Assembly: GCF_003019815.1 (NCBI RefSeq)
Contig: NZ_CP027773.1
Location: 1,313,001 to 1,377,000 of the forward strand
DNA from: Variovorax sp. PMC12
GTDB lineage: Bacteria; Pseudomonadota; Gammaproteobacteria; Burkholderiales; Burkholderiaceae_C
Length of the DNA: 64,000 nucleotides
Direction: 5' to 3'
Shown: piece after piece, positions 44,340 to 53,536 of the stretch
How positions within the stretch are numbered: the stretch's first letter is position 1
Layout: each line of letters starts with the position of its first letter
Notes under the pieces: generated by a model
What the model was told of the DNA's origin: nothing
Database searches by the model: none
The model's input: only the letters and a program-made list of their open reading frames with translations
Translations under genes and position numbers: made by a program

Positions 44340-46051
44340 CACGCCGACTCTTGCACGGCCGTCCATCGTCCGGTGACAGCCACCACGCCGTCGCAACGCA
44401 CGTCGAAGCGCACGCCGCGTCCCGCGCCGGCCTCCGGATGCAGCTCTATGGAGAGCGTGCTGCCGGGCCGCACGGGCGCCAGGAACTTGGCGGCGGCCAG
44501 CGTCGGGTTGGCGCCGAGCCGGGCGGACAGGGCCGGCACGCGCCGCACGGCCTCCAGCACTTCAGCCAGCAGCAAGGCGCCAGGCACCAGGGGCTGGCCC
44601 GGGAAATGGCCGGCAAAGACCGGGTGATCGGCCGGCACCGTGAGGCCCAGCTGCACCGGCGTGTCGTCCTCGGCGAGTTGCGCCAGCGCGAATTCGCGCA
44701 GCGCGCGCACCGTGAGCTTGCCGGTGCCCTCGCGCGGGAAGGCCTTGACCTGCACCACGCGGCGCGGCACGAACACGGCTTCGAGCCGCTGCCGCAGCGC
44801 GGCGACGATGTCCCCCGCCGAAAGCGTCGGCGCCACCACGAAGGCCACCGGCCGCACCACGCCGTCGGCCACCTCGTCGGGCAGCCAGAAGGCGCCGTCT
44901 TCCACGCCGGCAATGCTGTTGAGGTGGTAGTTGAGGTGCGCCAGCGAGCTGCGCCGGCCCGCCACGTGGATCAGGTCGTTGGCGCGCCCGAAGAGGCGGA
45001 AGCGGCGCTCGTCGAGCAGTTCGAGCACGTCGGCCATGGGCGTGGGCTCGGGTATGAAGTCGCCGCTGAAGATGAAGCGCTCGGGCCCGCCCTCCTCGCC
45101 CGGCTCGGCGTGCACGCGGATGTCGCCGAAGGTTTCCCAGACTTCGCTTTCGGTGGTGCGGCGCGTGGCGACCTGGCCCGACTCGGTGCTGCCGTAGATC
45201 TCGAGCAGCACGGCGCCCATGGCCTGCTCGGCCTGCAGCGCGAGCTGCGGCGACAGCGGCGCGGTGGCCGAGAGAATCAGGTCCACCGGCGGCAGCGCGA
45301 TGCCCGACAGCAGCAGCGTCTTGAGGTGGAACGGCGTGGTCACCAGCGCGCGCGGGCGCGGCACCGAGGCCAGCGTCTGCGCCACGTCGGCGGGAAAGAA
45401 CGGCCGCCCGCTTTCGAAGGCCGCGCCACCCAGCATGGCCAGCAGCGCCGACGATTCGATGCCGTAGCTGTGCTGCACCGGCACGGTAGCGACCAGCGTC
45501 AGGCCTTCGAGCGAGGACCGCCCGAGCACGCGGCACAGCCGCTTGACCGCCACCGCCACGTCGCCCACCAGCGTGCCCCAGGTCTTGGCATGCGGCTGAG
45601 GCACGCCGGTCGAGCCCGAGGTCAGCAGGCTGACGGCGTGCAGGCCGGCCTCTATCCGGGGCACTGCAGCGTTCGGGTTGCCTTCGAGGCTGGAGCGGTC
45701 TTCGATCAGCACGCGCCGCATGCCTGGGGTCTGGAGCTTCGGGTCGTCGACGAGCGTGAACAGCCGCGGCCCGCCGGATTCGGCCAGTCGCGCCAGCGTA
45801 TCGGGCCGGGCATCGGGCGGCAGCAGGCTCGCGTGGCCGCGCATCAGGGCGGCGCCCAGGCTCACGGCAAAGGCATAGCGATCGACGCACAGGTTGACCG
45901 CGGGGCCGTCGTCAGGCAGTTCCGGGGCGAAGCGGGCCACGTCGGCCAGGAATTGCCGGGCGCTCACGGGCACGCCGGCTCGCCAGGCCAGGGGCGCATC
46001 GGGGTCGCGGTCCGCGAGCAGCGGCAGGAGGGAGTTGTCTGTCGTCGTCAC
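44339..46051 (-). CDS. Acyl-ACP/aryl-ACP ligase fused to a FabZ-like dehydratase
   Basis: The GTG at 46051 gives 570 residues. Residues about 1-450 form an AMP-binding ligase with LLTSGSTGVPQPHAKTW, LEIYGSTESGQVATR and the catalytic Lys in REGTGKLTVRAL. Residues about 470-570 are a hotdog dehydratase with HPVFAGHFPGQPLVPGALLL, which carries the FabZ/FabA active-site His. The ligase would load hydroxybenzoate onto the ACP, and the second domain would dehydrate early intermediates. In some clusters these are separate genes (ApeH/ApeI-like). The start codon is uncertain, since no strong ribosome-binding site is visible. Confidence 0.85.
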   Translation of the reverse strand: MTTTDNSLLPLLADRDPDAPLAWRAGVPVSARQFLADVARFAPELPDDGPAVNLCVDRYAFAVSLGAALMRGHASLLPPDARPDTLARLAESGGPRLFTLVDDPKLQTPGMRRVLIEDRSSLEGNPNAAVPRIEAGLHAVSLLTSGSTGVPQPHAKTWGTLVGDVAVAVKRLCRVLGRSSLEGLTLVATVPVQHSYGIESSALLAMLGGAAFESGRPFFPADVAQTLASVPRPRALVTTPFHLKTLLLSGIALPPVDLILSATAPLSPQLALQAEQAMGAVLLEIYGSTESGQVATRRTTESEVWETFGDIRVHAEPGEEGGPERFIFSGDFIPEPTPMADVLELLDERRFRLFGRANDLIHVAGRRSSLAHLNYHLNSIAGVEDGAFWLPDEVADGVVRPVAFVVAPTLSAGDIVAALRQRLEAVFVPRRVVQVKAFPREGTGKLTVRALREFALAQLAEDDTPVQLGLTVPADHPVFAGHFPGQPLVPGALLLAEVLEAVRRVPALSARLGANPTLAAAKFLAPVRPGSTLSIELHPEAGAGRGVRFDVRCDGVVAVTGRWTAVQESA

Positions 46052-46067
46052 GCGGGCAGCGCCTGTG

Positions 46068-46712
46068 TCATTGGCCGCCGGCGCTGGAATCCACCGACGA
46101 CGTGCCATAGAACGCACGCACCGCATCGACCAGGCGCGTACGTTCGAATTCGGGATGCAGCCGGTAGCGCACCAGGTGTTCGCCGACGAACAGCACGCCC
46201 ACCATGATGGGAGACAGCACGTTGGCGAACAGCGACCAGTCGGCGAAAGGCCGCGTCAGGTAGATGGCGATGGACGCCAGCACCACGACCGCGAAGTACG
46301 CCGTCCAGATGCGCGTGAGCTGCGTGGTGTAGGCCAGCATGTGGCCCTTGAGCGGGTGCACGCGCTGGGCGAACTGGGTGATCAGCGGCAGGCCGCGGCC
46401 GCGCAGCGTGGAGCCGAACCAGCCGCACAGCAGCGCGTTGATGCCCACGTGCTGGAGCACGTAGAGGCGGTTCGGGTCGCCGGCCTCACCGAGGAAGACG
46501 AGCACGAAGCCGGCAATGCCCAGCGCAACCGCGCCGGCGCAGCCCCAGCCGCCGAAGCGGCTGGCGGCAAAGCCCACGGCGGCAAGCCACAGCGGCCCCA
46601 GCAACACCACCACCGCCCACGGCTCGGTGGCGTGGAACAGCGTCATCCAGTGAGAGAGGCCGGCATAAGCGACTCCCATCAGCAGCAGGAGCGCCAATCG
46701 CCATCGAGACAT
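46068..46712 (-). CDS. COG4648-type membrane protein of the aryl-polyene locus
   Basis: The 214-residue protein has five or six membrane helices (about 5-22, 30-48, 56-74, 133-152, 158-178) with the conserved segments LQHVGINALLCGWFGSTL and VHPLKGHMLAYTTQLTRIWTAYF. It matches the COG4648 family found next to ACP and ligase genes in aryl-polyene clusters (ApeG-like). The biochemical role of the family is not established. The stop is 17 bases before the ligase GTG. Confidence 0.85.
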   Translation of the reverse strand: MSRWRLALLLLMGVAYAGLSHWMTLFHATEPWAVVVLLGPLWLAAVGFAASRFGGWGCAGAVALGIAGFVLVFLGEAGDPNRLYVLQHVGINALLCGWFGSTLRGRGLPLITQFAQRVHPLKGHMLAYTTQLTRIWTAYFAVVVLASIAIYLTRPFADWSLFANVLSPIMVGVLFVGEHLVRYRLHPEFERTRLVDAVRAFYGTSSVDSSAGGQ

Positions 46713-46716
46713 GGGG

Positions 46717-47031
46717 TCAGGTGGCGACGCGGTGCTGGGCGACGTGGGTCGCGAGCGTGCGCAGCGACTGGAAGATCTGCTGGTTGCGCTCGTCGTCCGA
46801 GCGCAGCTGGAAACCGTAGCGGCGCGAGACTTCGAGCGCCACTTCGAGGATGTCGATCGAATCGAGTCCCAGGCCTTCGCCGTACAGGGGATCGGTGGGC
46901 ACGATGTCCTCGGGGGCGATCTCGAGGTTCAACGCATTCACCAGCAACACGGCCAGCTCTTTTTCGATGGGCGACTGTTCAGGCGAATCGCCTACGGCGG
47001 AAGAATTGGTTTGGACGGTCGAGGACAACAC
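46717..47031 (-). CDS. Acyl carrier protein of the aryl-polyene locus
   Basis: The GTG at 47031 has GGAG 7 bases upstream and gives 104 residues. The ACP fold has the phosphopantetheine-attachment motif GLGLDSIDILE with Ser58. An N-terminal Ser/Thr/Gln extension of about 20 residues precedes helix 1. The chain is built on this carrier. It is the first gene of the minus-strand arm, with its promoter in the 89-base divergent gap to the HerA-like gene. Many aryl-polyene clusters have two ACP genes, whereas only one is seen here. Confidence 0.9.
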   Translation of the reverse strand: MLSSTVQTNSSAVGDSPEQSPIEKELAVLLVNALNLEIAPEDIVPTDPLYGEGLGLDSIDILEVALEVSRRYGFQLRSDDERNQQIFQSLRTLATHVAQHRVAT

Positions 47032-47120
47032 GTGCTCCGTTTTGCGTTTGAATGAAAATTCACGGCAATTGTAAAGGCGGGGCTTGGATAGACTGCCGCC
47101 AGCCAACATTTGGGGACCCC

Positions 47121-48638
47121 ATGACAGAGCCATTGTTAGTCGCACGCCACGAGACTGTCGAGTGCGCCCTCCTCCCCGGCCTGGCCAACCGCCACGGCCT
47201 GATCACCGGCGCCACCGGCACCGGCAAGACCGTCACGCTGCAGACCATTGCCGAAAAGCTGTCCGGCATCGGCGTGCCGGTGTTCATGGCCGACGTGAAG
47301 GGCGACCTGACCGGCATCAGCCAGAAAGGCAGCATCGGCGCCAAGCTGGCCGCCACGCTGAAGGAGCGCGGCATCGACGTTCCGGAACCCTCCGCCTGCC
47401 CCGTCACGCTGTGGGACGTGTTCGGCGACCAGGGCCACCCTGTGCGCGCCACCATCTCAGACATGGGCCCGCTGCTGCTGAGCCGCATGCTGGACCTGAA
47501 CGACACCCAGGCCGGCGTGCTGAACCTGGTGTTCAAGATAGCAGACGACAACGGCCTGCTGCTGCTCGACCTGAAGGACCTGCGCGCCATGCTGCAGTAC
47601 GTGGGCGAGAACACGAGCCAGTTCACCACGCAGTACGGCAACATCAGCGCCGCCAGCGTGGGCGCCATCCAGCGCGGGCTGGTGCAGATCGAGACCCAGG
47701 GCGGCGACAAGTTCTTCGGCGAGCCGATGCTCAACATCGCCGACTTCATGCAAACGGTGGGCGGCAAGGGTGTGATCAACATCCTGGCGGCCGACAAGCT
47801 CATGAATTCGCCGCGGCTCTACGCCACCTTCCTGCTCTGGATGCTGTCGGAGCTGTTCGAGCAACTGCCCGAAATCGGCGACCCCGAGCAGCCCAAGCTG
47901 GCCTTCTTCTTCGACGAAGCCCACCTGCTGTTCAACGAGGCGCCCAAGGCGCTGGTCGAGCGCATCGAGCTGGTGGTGCGGCTGGTGCGCTCCAAGGGCG
48001 TGGGCGTGTATTTCGTCACCCAGAACCCGCTGGACATTCCCGACACGGTGCTCGCCCAGCTCGGCAACCGGGTGCAGCACGCGCTGCGCGCCTTCACTCC
48101 GCGCGACCAGAAAGCGGTGAAAGCGGCCGCCAGCACCATGCGGCAGAAGCCGGGGCTGGACATCGAGACCGCCATCACCGAGCTCGCGGTGGGCGAGGCA
48201 CTGGTCAGCTTCCTCGACGAGAAGGGCCGCCCCAGCGTGACCGAGCGCGTGTTCGTGCTGCCGCCGGGCAGCCAGCTCGGCCCGATCACCGCCGACCAGC
48301 GCAAGGCGCTGATCGCCAATTCGCTGGTGGCCGGCGTCTACGAGAAGGCTGTGGACCGCGAGTCGGCCTACGAAAAGCTCAAGGGCCGGGCCGAGAGCGC
48401 GCCCGGTGCGCCGCCGGCCACGCCGGCGGGCGGCAAGCCGGCGGCCGAAGCCTCCGGTTCGGGCATGGGCGGCATGCTCAACGACATGCTCTTCGGCACC
48501 ACAGGCCCGCGCGGCGCCAAGCACGACGGCCTGATTCAGACCATGGCCAAGTCGGCGGTGCGCACCATGGGCACGTCGGTGGGCAAGGAGATCCTGCGCG
48601 GCGTGCTCGGCGGGATCTTCGGCAGCAAGAAGCGCTGA
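47121..48638 (+). CDS. HerA-like/DUF853 ATPase (YjgR family)
   Basis: The ATG at 47121 gives 505 residues with a FtsK/HerA-type P-loop ATPase: Walker A GATGTGKTVT, Walker B LAFFFDEAHLLF and a sensor-like YFVTQNPLDIPD. LITGATGTGKTVTLQTIAEKLS and RDQKAVKAAASTMR are typical of the YjgR/DUF853 family. A Gly/Ala/Pro-rich linker (about 440-470) precedes a C-terminal segment (GGMLNDMLFG). The physiological role of the family is not known. It is a single gene, divergent from the ACP operon. Confidence 0.9.
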   Translation: MTEPLLVARHETVECALLPGLANRHGLITGATGTGKTVTLQTIAEKLSGIGVPVFMADVKGDLTGISQKGSIGAKLAATLKERGIDVPEPSACPVTLWDVFGDQGHPVRATISDMGPLLLSRMLDLNDTQAGVLNLVFKIADDNGLLLLDLKDLRAMLQYVGENTSQFTTQYGNISAASVGAIQRGLVQIETQGGDKFFGEPMLNIADFMQTVGGKGVINILAADKLMNSPRLYATFLLWMLSELFEQLPEIGDPEQPKLAFFFDEAHLLFNEAPKALVERIELVVRLVRSKGVGVYFVTQNPLDIPDTVLAQLGNRVQHALRAFTPRDQKAVKAAASTMRQKPGLDIETAITELAVGEALVSFLDEKGRPSVTERVFVLPPGSQLGPITADQRKALIANSLVAGVYEKAVDRESAYEKLKGRAESAPGAPPATPAGGKPAAEASGSGMGGMLNDMLFGTTGPRGAKHDGLIQTMAKSAVRTMGTSVGKEILRGVLGGIFGSKKR

Positions 48639-48660
48639 GCCTGCGCCCCGCGCGCCGCGC

Positions 48661-49302
48661 CTACCAGCGCAGCAGGCGCGGGCCCAGCACGGCGCCCACC
48701 AGCACCGGCACGGCAATCCCGCTCACATACCAGACGGCAAGGAACGGCGCGGTCAGCTCCATGCAGTGCAGCGCATAGACCGCTGCGCCGACGCCGCCGG
48801 CCAGCGCTCCGGCCGCCGCGCCGGCCAGCGCCGGCCGCGTGGGCGCCAGCCCCCTGAGCGCCACCATCGTGGCCGCGAACACCGGCAGCGCCATCAGCCC
48901 GATGCTGACCGCGCAGATCCGCCACGACTGCCCCATGAGCGACGGCATGCGCTCCTGCGCCGGCACGCTGAACCAGGCGATCGCCGCCAGCACCCAGATG
49001 CCGGCCACCGGCAGCGCGGCGCCCATCCACGCATGCCGCGCGGGCACGCCGGGCCGCGAGAGGCGCTGCACGGCCACGAAGCCGGCCGCCGCAATGCACA
49101 GCGGAAACGTCACCTTGACCCAGAACATCGGCCAGAACATGGCCTGCACGATGTCGCGCCGCATGCCGTATTCGGCGAACAGGATGAAGAGCGAAAGCGG
49201 CAACCCGGCCAGCACCGCCAGGCCGATGCGCCTGCCCGCGCTGCGGCGCGGCACGGCCACGTCGCCGGCGGACAGCATCGCCACGAGGTCGTCGGTCTTC
49301 AT
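48661..49302 (-). CDS. NrsF-type (DUF1109) membrane anti-sigma factor
   Basis: This 213-residue protein has a short cytoplasmic N-terminus (MKTDDLVAML) and six membrane helices (about 25-42, 63-77, 91-112, 126-148, 157-177, 187-207). It matches DUF1109/NrsF, the negative regulator co-encoded with SigF-like ECF sigma factors in Caulobacter and other proteobacteria. A Cys in the fifth loop region (ALHCMEL) and one in WRICAVS may serve in redox or metal sensing, as in NrsF. Its ATG overlaps the sigma factor stop by 4 bases. Confidence 0.88.
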   Translation of the reverse strand: MKTDDLVAMLSAGDVAVPRRSAGRRIGLAVLAGLPLSLFILFAEYGMRRDIVQAMFWPMFWVKVTFPLCIAAAGFVAVQRLSRPGVPARHAWMGAALPVAGIWVLAAIAWFSVPAQERMPSLMGQSWRICAVSIGLMALPVFAATMVALRGLAPTRPALAGAAAGALAGGVGAAVYALHCMELTAPFLAVWYVSGIAVPVLVGAVLGPRLLRW

Positions 49303-49889
49303 GCGGCGTCTCCCCAGCGGTTGCCGAAGCGTGCGGCCAGCGCCTTCAGGCCGCGGTGGATGCCGACCTTCACCGCCGACTCCGACATGCCCGTGAGGCT
49401 CGCGGCCTCGGCCACCGAAAGGCCCTCGATCTTCACGTGCACGATCGGCAGGCGCTGCCGCTCCGGCAGGGTCTGCAGCAGCCCGCCCAGGTCGCGCCGG
49501 GCGTCGCTGGCCTCCTCGGCCGAGTCGGCGAACACGGCAAGGTCGTCGTCCAGCGGGTCGTGCAGGTCTTCGCGGACCGACTTGGCACGCAGCAGGTCGA
49601 TCATCTTGTAGCGGGCAATGGCATGCACCCAGGCCGTCAGCGGCTGGTCGCTCTGGTAGGTGTGGCGCTGGTTGTGCATGGCGAGCAGGCATTCCTGAAC
49701 AAGGTCTTCCACTTCATCGGGCCAGCCAAAGAGGCGCTTGCCCAGAAAGGCGCGCAAGTGCGCGCTGAGTCGCTGCAGGAAGTCGCGGTAGGCCTTCGCG
49801 TCGCCGTCCAGACCGCGAAGGAACAGGCTGCGCAGCGCCGCTTCCGCGTCGCCCGGGTACGTCCTGCTGCCTGTTGTGTTTCGTGCCAT
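49299..49889 (-). CDS. ECF sigma factor (SigF/NrsF group)
   Basis: The 196-residue protein has sigma region 2 (about 25-95: EVEDLVQECLLAMHNQRHTY, WVHAIARYKMIDLLR) and region 4 (about 130-185: LPERQRLPIVHVKIEGLSVAEAASLTGMSESAVKVGIHRGLKAL). It is encoded with a DUF1109 anti-sigma factor, so it belongs to the group responding to oxidative or metal stress. A GTAACC-N16-CGAA sequence lies across the assigned start codon, which leaves the true start open. The usual targets of this group (DoxX, DUF692 or DUF2063 proteins) are not adjacent. Confidence 0.9.
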   Translation of the reverse strand: MARNTTGSRTYPGDAEAALRSLFLRGLDGDAKAYRDFLQRLSAHLRAFLGKRLFGWPDEVEDLVQECLLAMHNQRHTYQSDQPLTAWVHAIARYKMIDLLRAKSVREDLHDPLDDDLAVFADSAEEASDARRDLGGLLQTLPERQRLPIVHVKIEGLSVAEAASLTGMSESAVKVGIHRGLKALAARFGNRWGDAA

Positions 49890-49906
49890 CCGGTCGGCTG
49901 GTTACA
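49881..49906 (-). promoter_or_regulatory. SigF-type promoter-like sequence over the sigma factor start
   Basis: On the minus strand GTAACC (49906-49901), 16 bases and CGAA (49884-49881) match the -35/-10 pattern known for Caulobacter SigF-dependent promoters. The elements straddle the ATG at 49889. If the promoter works, the message would begin inside the assigned coding region. It may be chance, because no alternative start codon is seen just downstream. Confidence 0.3.
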
Positions 49907-50000
49907 GCCTCGCCCAAAAAAGTTTCGGCCGATTGTGCCGAAGCCGTCTGCTTGCAAGCACCACGCACCATCGATACATTGTGTTTTTTGAGGGCCCCCA

Positions 50001-51307
<1,307 letters not shown>

Positions 51308-51311
<4 letters not shown>

Positions 51312-52714
51312 CGACAAGCCGCAACAGCGATCCCAACATGCCCGTCGACGGCTCCGGCAGCCTGCCGCCCGGCGGCGCGGGCAAGGTCGATCCATCGATC
51401 GAATTCACCGCCGACACCGCCCATCCGGCCGGTGCCGCCAGCCTGCTGCGCACCACGGCGGCCATCCGCCAGCGCGCCGGCGCCCTGCTGGCGCGCGCGC
51501 GGCGCGGCGAATCGCAGTGGTTCCGCATCGGAGAGGACGACAAGCTGGAAGACGCGGCGCGCAACGTGGCCGAGGTCACGCGCGAGCGCTATCCCTGGGA
51601 CACCATTCCGTACCACAGCCGCTGGCGCCACTTCGAGGCCGGCGGCATCAAGCGCATCGAGGAACTCGACACCCTGCTCGGCGAAGCCGACGCGCGGCAG
51701 CGCGCCCGCGCGCACATCGACCTCGTGCTGGTGAGCGTGCTGCTGGACGCCGGCGCCGGCCCCGACTGGCACTACACCGAAGCCGCCACCGGCGAACGCT
51801 TAACCCGCTCCGAAGGGCTGGCCGTGGCCAGCTACCACGCCTTCATGGCCGGGCTGTTCTCGTCCGACCCCGACCACCCTTACCAGGTGGACGCGGCCGG
51901 CCTGCGCGGGCTGGTGACCGACCGCCTGGGCGACGCCTTCCAGGTCAGCGAGGCCAACCCGCTGGTCGGGCTGGCGGGCCGCGCCACGCTGCTGCGCCGC
52001 CTGGGCGAGGCCATGAACGAACAGCCCGAGACCTTCGGCGACGAAGGCCGCCCGGGCCGGCTGTTCGACGCGCTGGTCGGCCCCTACGGCCCGGCCGCGC
52101 CGCCCACGGCCGAAATCACCGCGCACCAGATCCTGTCGCTGCTGCTCGATACGCTGTCGCGCATCTGGCCCTCGGCCAACTCGGTGGACAGCATCGCGGC
52201 CGACGCCAGCGACAGCCCTGGCGGCATCGGGTCGGGCGACCCCGCGCTCGCGCTGGGCGACTGCTGGCGCCACAGCGCCGTGAGCGGGCCCGGGCTCACC
52301 AACGGCTGGATGCCTTTCCACAAGCTGTCGCAGTGGCTCACCTACTCGCTGCTCGAACCCTTCGAATGGGCCGGCGTGAAGGTGCGCCACCTCGACGCGC
52401 TCACCGCCCTGCCCGAGTACCGCAACGGCGGCCTGTTGATCGACAGCGGCGTGATCGTGCCGAAGGACCCGGCCTTCCTCACCCGCCGATGGAAGGCGGG
52501 CGACGAGTTCATCGTCGAATGGCGCGCGCTGACCGTGGCGCTGCTCGACGAGCTTGCGCCCCGGGTGCGCAAGGTGCTCGACCGCACCGAAGACGAATTG
52601 CCGCTGGCCTGCGTGCTCGAAGGCGGCACCTGGGCCGCGGGCCGGGCGCTGGCACAGCGGTTGCGCGACGGTGCGCCGCCGCTGTCGATCGAGAGCGACG
52701 GCACTGTCTTTTAG
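51308..52714 (+). CDS. DUF1688 protein (Urc4-like), uracil catabolism
   Basis: The ATG at 51308 (ATGA overlap with the upstream stop) gives 468 residues. It matches the DUF1688 family: AASLLRTTAAIRQRAGALLARARRGES near the N-terminus, VTRERYPWDTIPYHSRWRHFEAGGIKR, and in the C-terminal half GWMPFHKLSQWLTYSLLEPFEWAG and EYRNGGLLIDSGVI. Urc4 is required for growth on uracil as nitrogen source in yeast, but its reaction is not known to me. Conserved His, Trp and Asp residues suggest an enzyme. The three-gene order with the cyclohydrolase and upp supports the assignment. Confidence 0.88.
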
Positions 52715-52752
52715 ACTCCGGTGTTCACCCAGCAACGTCAAACACAATTCCA

Positions 52753-53382
52753 ATGAGCAACGTCCACCTCGTCAACCACCCCCTCGTCCAGCACAAGCTG
52801 ACGCTGATGCGCCGCAAGGACGCCTCGACCAACAGCTTCCGCCGGCTCCTCAATGAAATCAGCATGCTCATGGCCTACGAGGTCACGCGCGACATGCCGA
52901 TGCAGGACATCGAGGTCGAAACCCCGCTGGAGACCATGCAGGCCAAGGTCATCGACGGCAAGAAACTGGTGCTGGTGTCCATTCTTCGCGCCGGCACCGG
53001 CATCCTGGACGGCATGCTGACCGTGGTGCCCGGCGCCCGCGTCGGCCATATCGGCCTGTACCGCGACCCCAAGACGCTGACGGCCGTCGAGTACTACTTC
53101 AAGATGCCCGGCGAAATGGAGAACCGCGACGTGATCGTGGTCGACCCGATGCTGGCCACCGGCAACTCGGCCGTGGCCGCGGTCGAGCGGCTGAAGGAGC
53201 TGAACCCGAAGTCGATCAAGTTCGTCTGCCTGCTGACCTGCCCCGAAGGCGTGAAGACGATGCAGACCGCGCACCCCGACGTGCCGATCTACACCGCCGC
53301 CATCGACCGCGAACTCGACAGCCACGGCTACATCCTGCCGGGCCTGGGCGACGCGGGCGACCGCATCTTCGGCACGAAGTAG
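52753..53382 (+). CDS. upp: Uracil phosphoribosyltransferase
   Basis: This 209-residue enzyme converts uracil and PRPP to UMP. VSILRAGTGILDGM and the PRPP-binding VVDPMLATGNSA are visible, and the C-terminal GYILPGLGDAGDRIFGTK is the uracil-binding end of UPRTases. It begins 39 bases after the DUF1688 gene and corresponds to Urc6 in the URC pathway. It may therefore serve both salvage and entry into uracil degradation. Confidence 0.96.
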   Translation: MSNVHLVNHPLVQHKLTLMRRKDASTNSFRRLLNEISMLMAYEVTRDMPMQDIEVETPLETMQAKVIDGKKLVLVSILRAGTGILDGMLTVVPGARVGHIGLYRDPKTLTAVEYYFKMPGEMENRDVIVVDPMLATGNSAVAAVERLKELNPKSIKFVCLLTCPEGVKTMQTAHPDVPIYTAAIDRELDSHGYILPGLGDAGDRIFGTK

Positions 53383-53536
53383 GGCTCGCCCCCAGGCTTC
53401 GCGCACTTCGTGTCGCTACGCCTTCCCCCTGCCGGGGGCAACACCTGAGGCCCGGCGGAGCCGGTTCCTCGGTGTTCTGGCTAGGAAGGCGCGGTTTTTG
53501 CGAGCCTAAGATTTCCATAACTCGAGGAGAAGCATC
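53383..53536. repeat. Intergenic repeat-like sequence with hairpin between upp and the binding-protein gene
   Basis: The 154-base gap holds AACACC (53440-53445) and GGTGTT (53471-53476) bounding an imperfect GC-rich hairpin (TGAGG-cccgg-ccgg-CCTC). The style (CTTCGCGCACTTCGTGTCG followed by CCCCCTGCCGGGGGC, itself a small hairpin) is that of dispersed intergenic repeats in Comamonadaceae. GAGGAGAA at 53524-53531 is the ribosome-binding site of the next gene. The dispersed nature is recalled from general experience and was not checked. Confidence 0.5.

Noticed and set aside
46048..46071. Tiny frame (MTQALPA) between the COG4648 gene and the ligase
   Set aside because: Seven codons with no supporting evidence. 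It arises from the ATGA at the upstream stop and may at most assist translation of the ligase.
33578..47031. A hidden or frameshifted ketosynthase in the polyene locus
   Set aside because: Every frame was read for the Cys-nucleophile and two His motifs of ketosynthases and none was found. Each stretch is accounted for by another gene.
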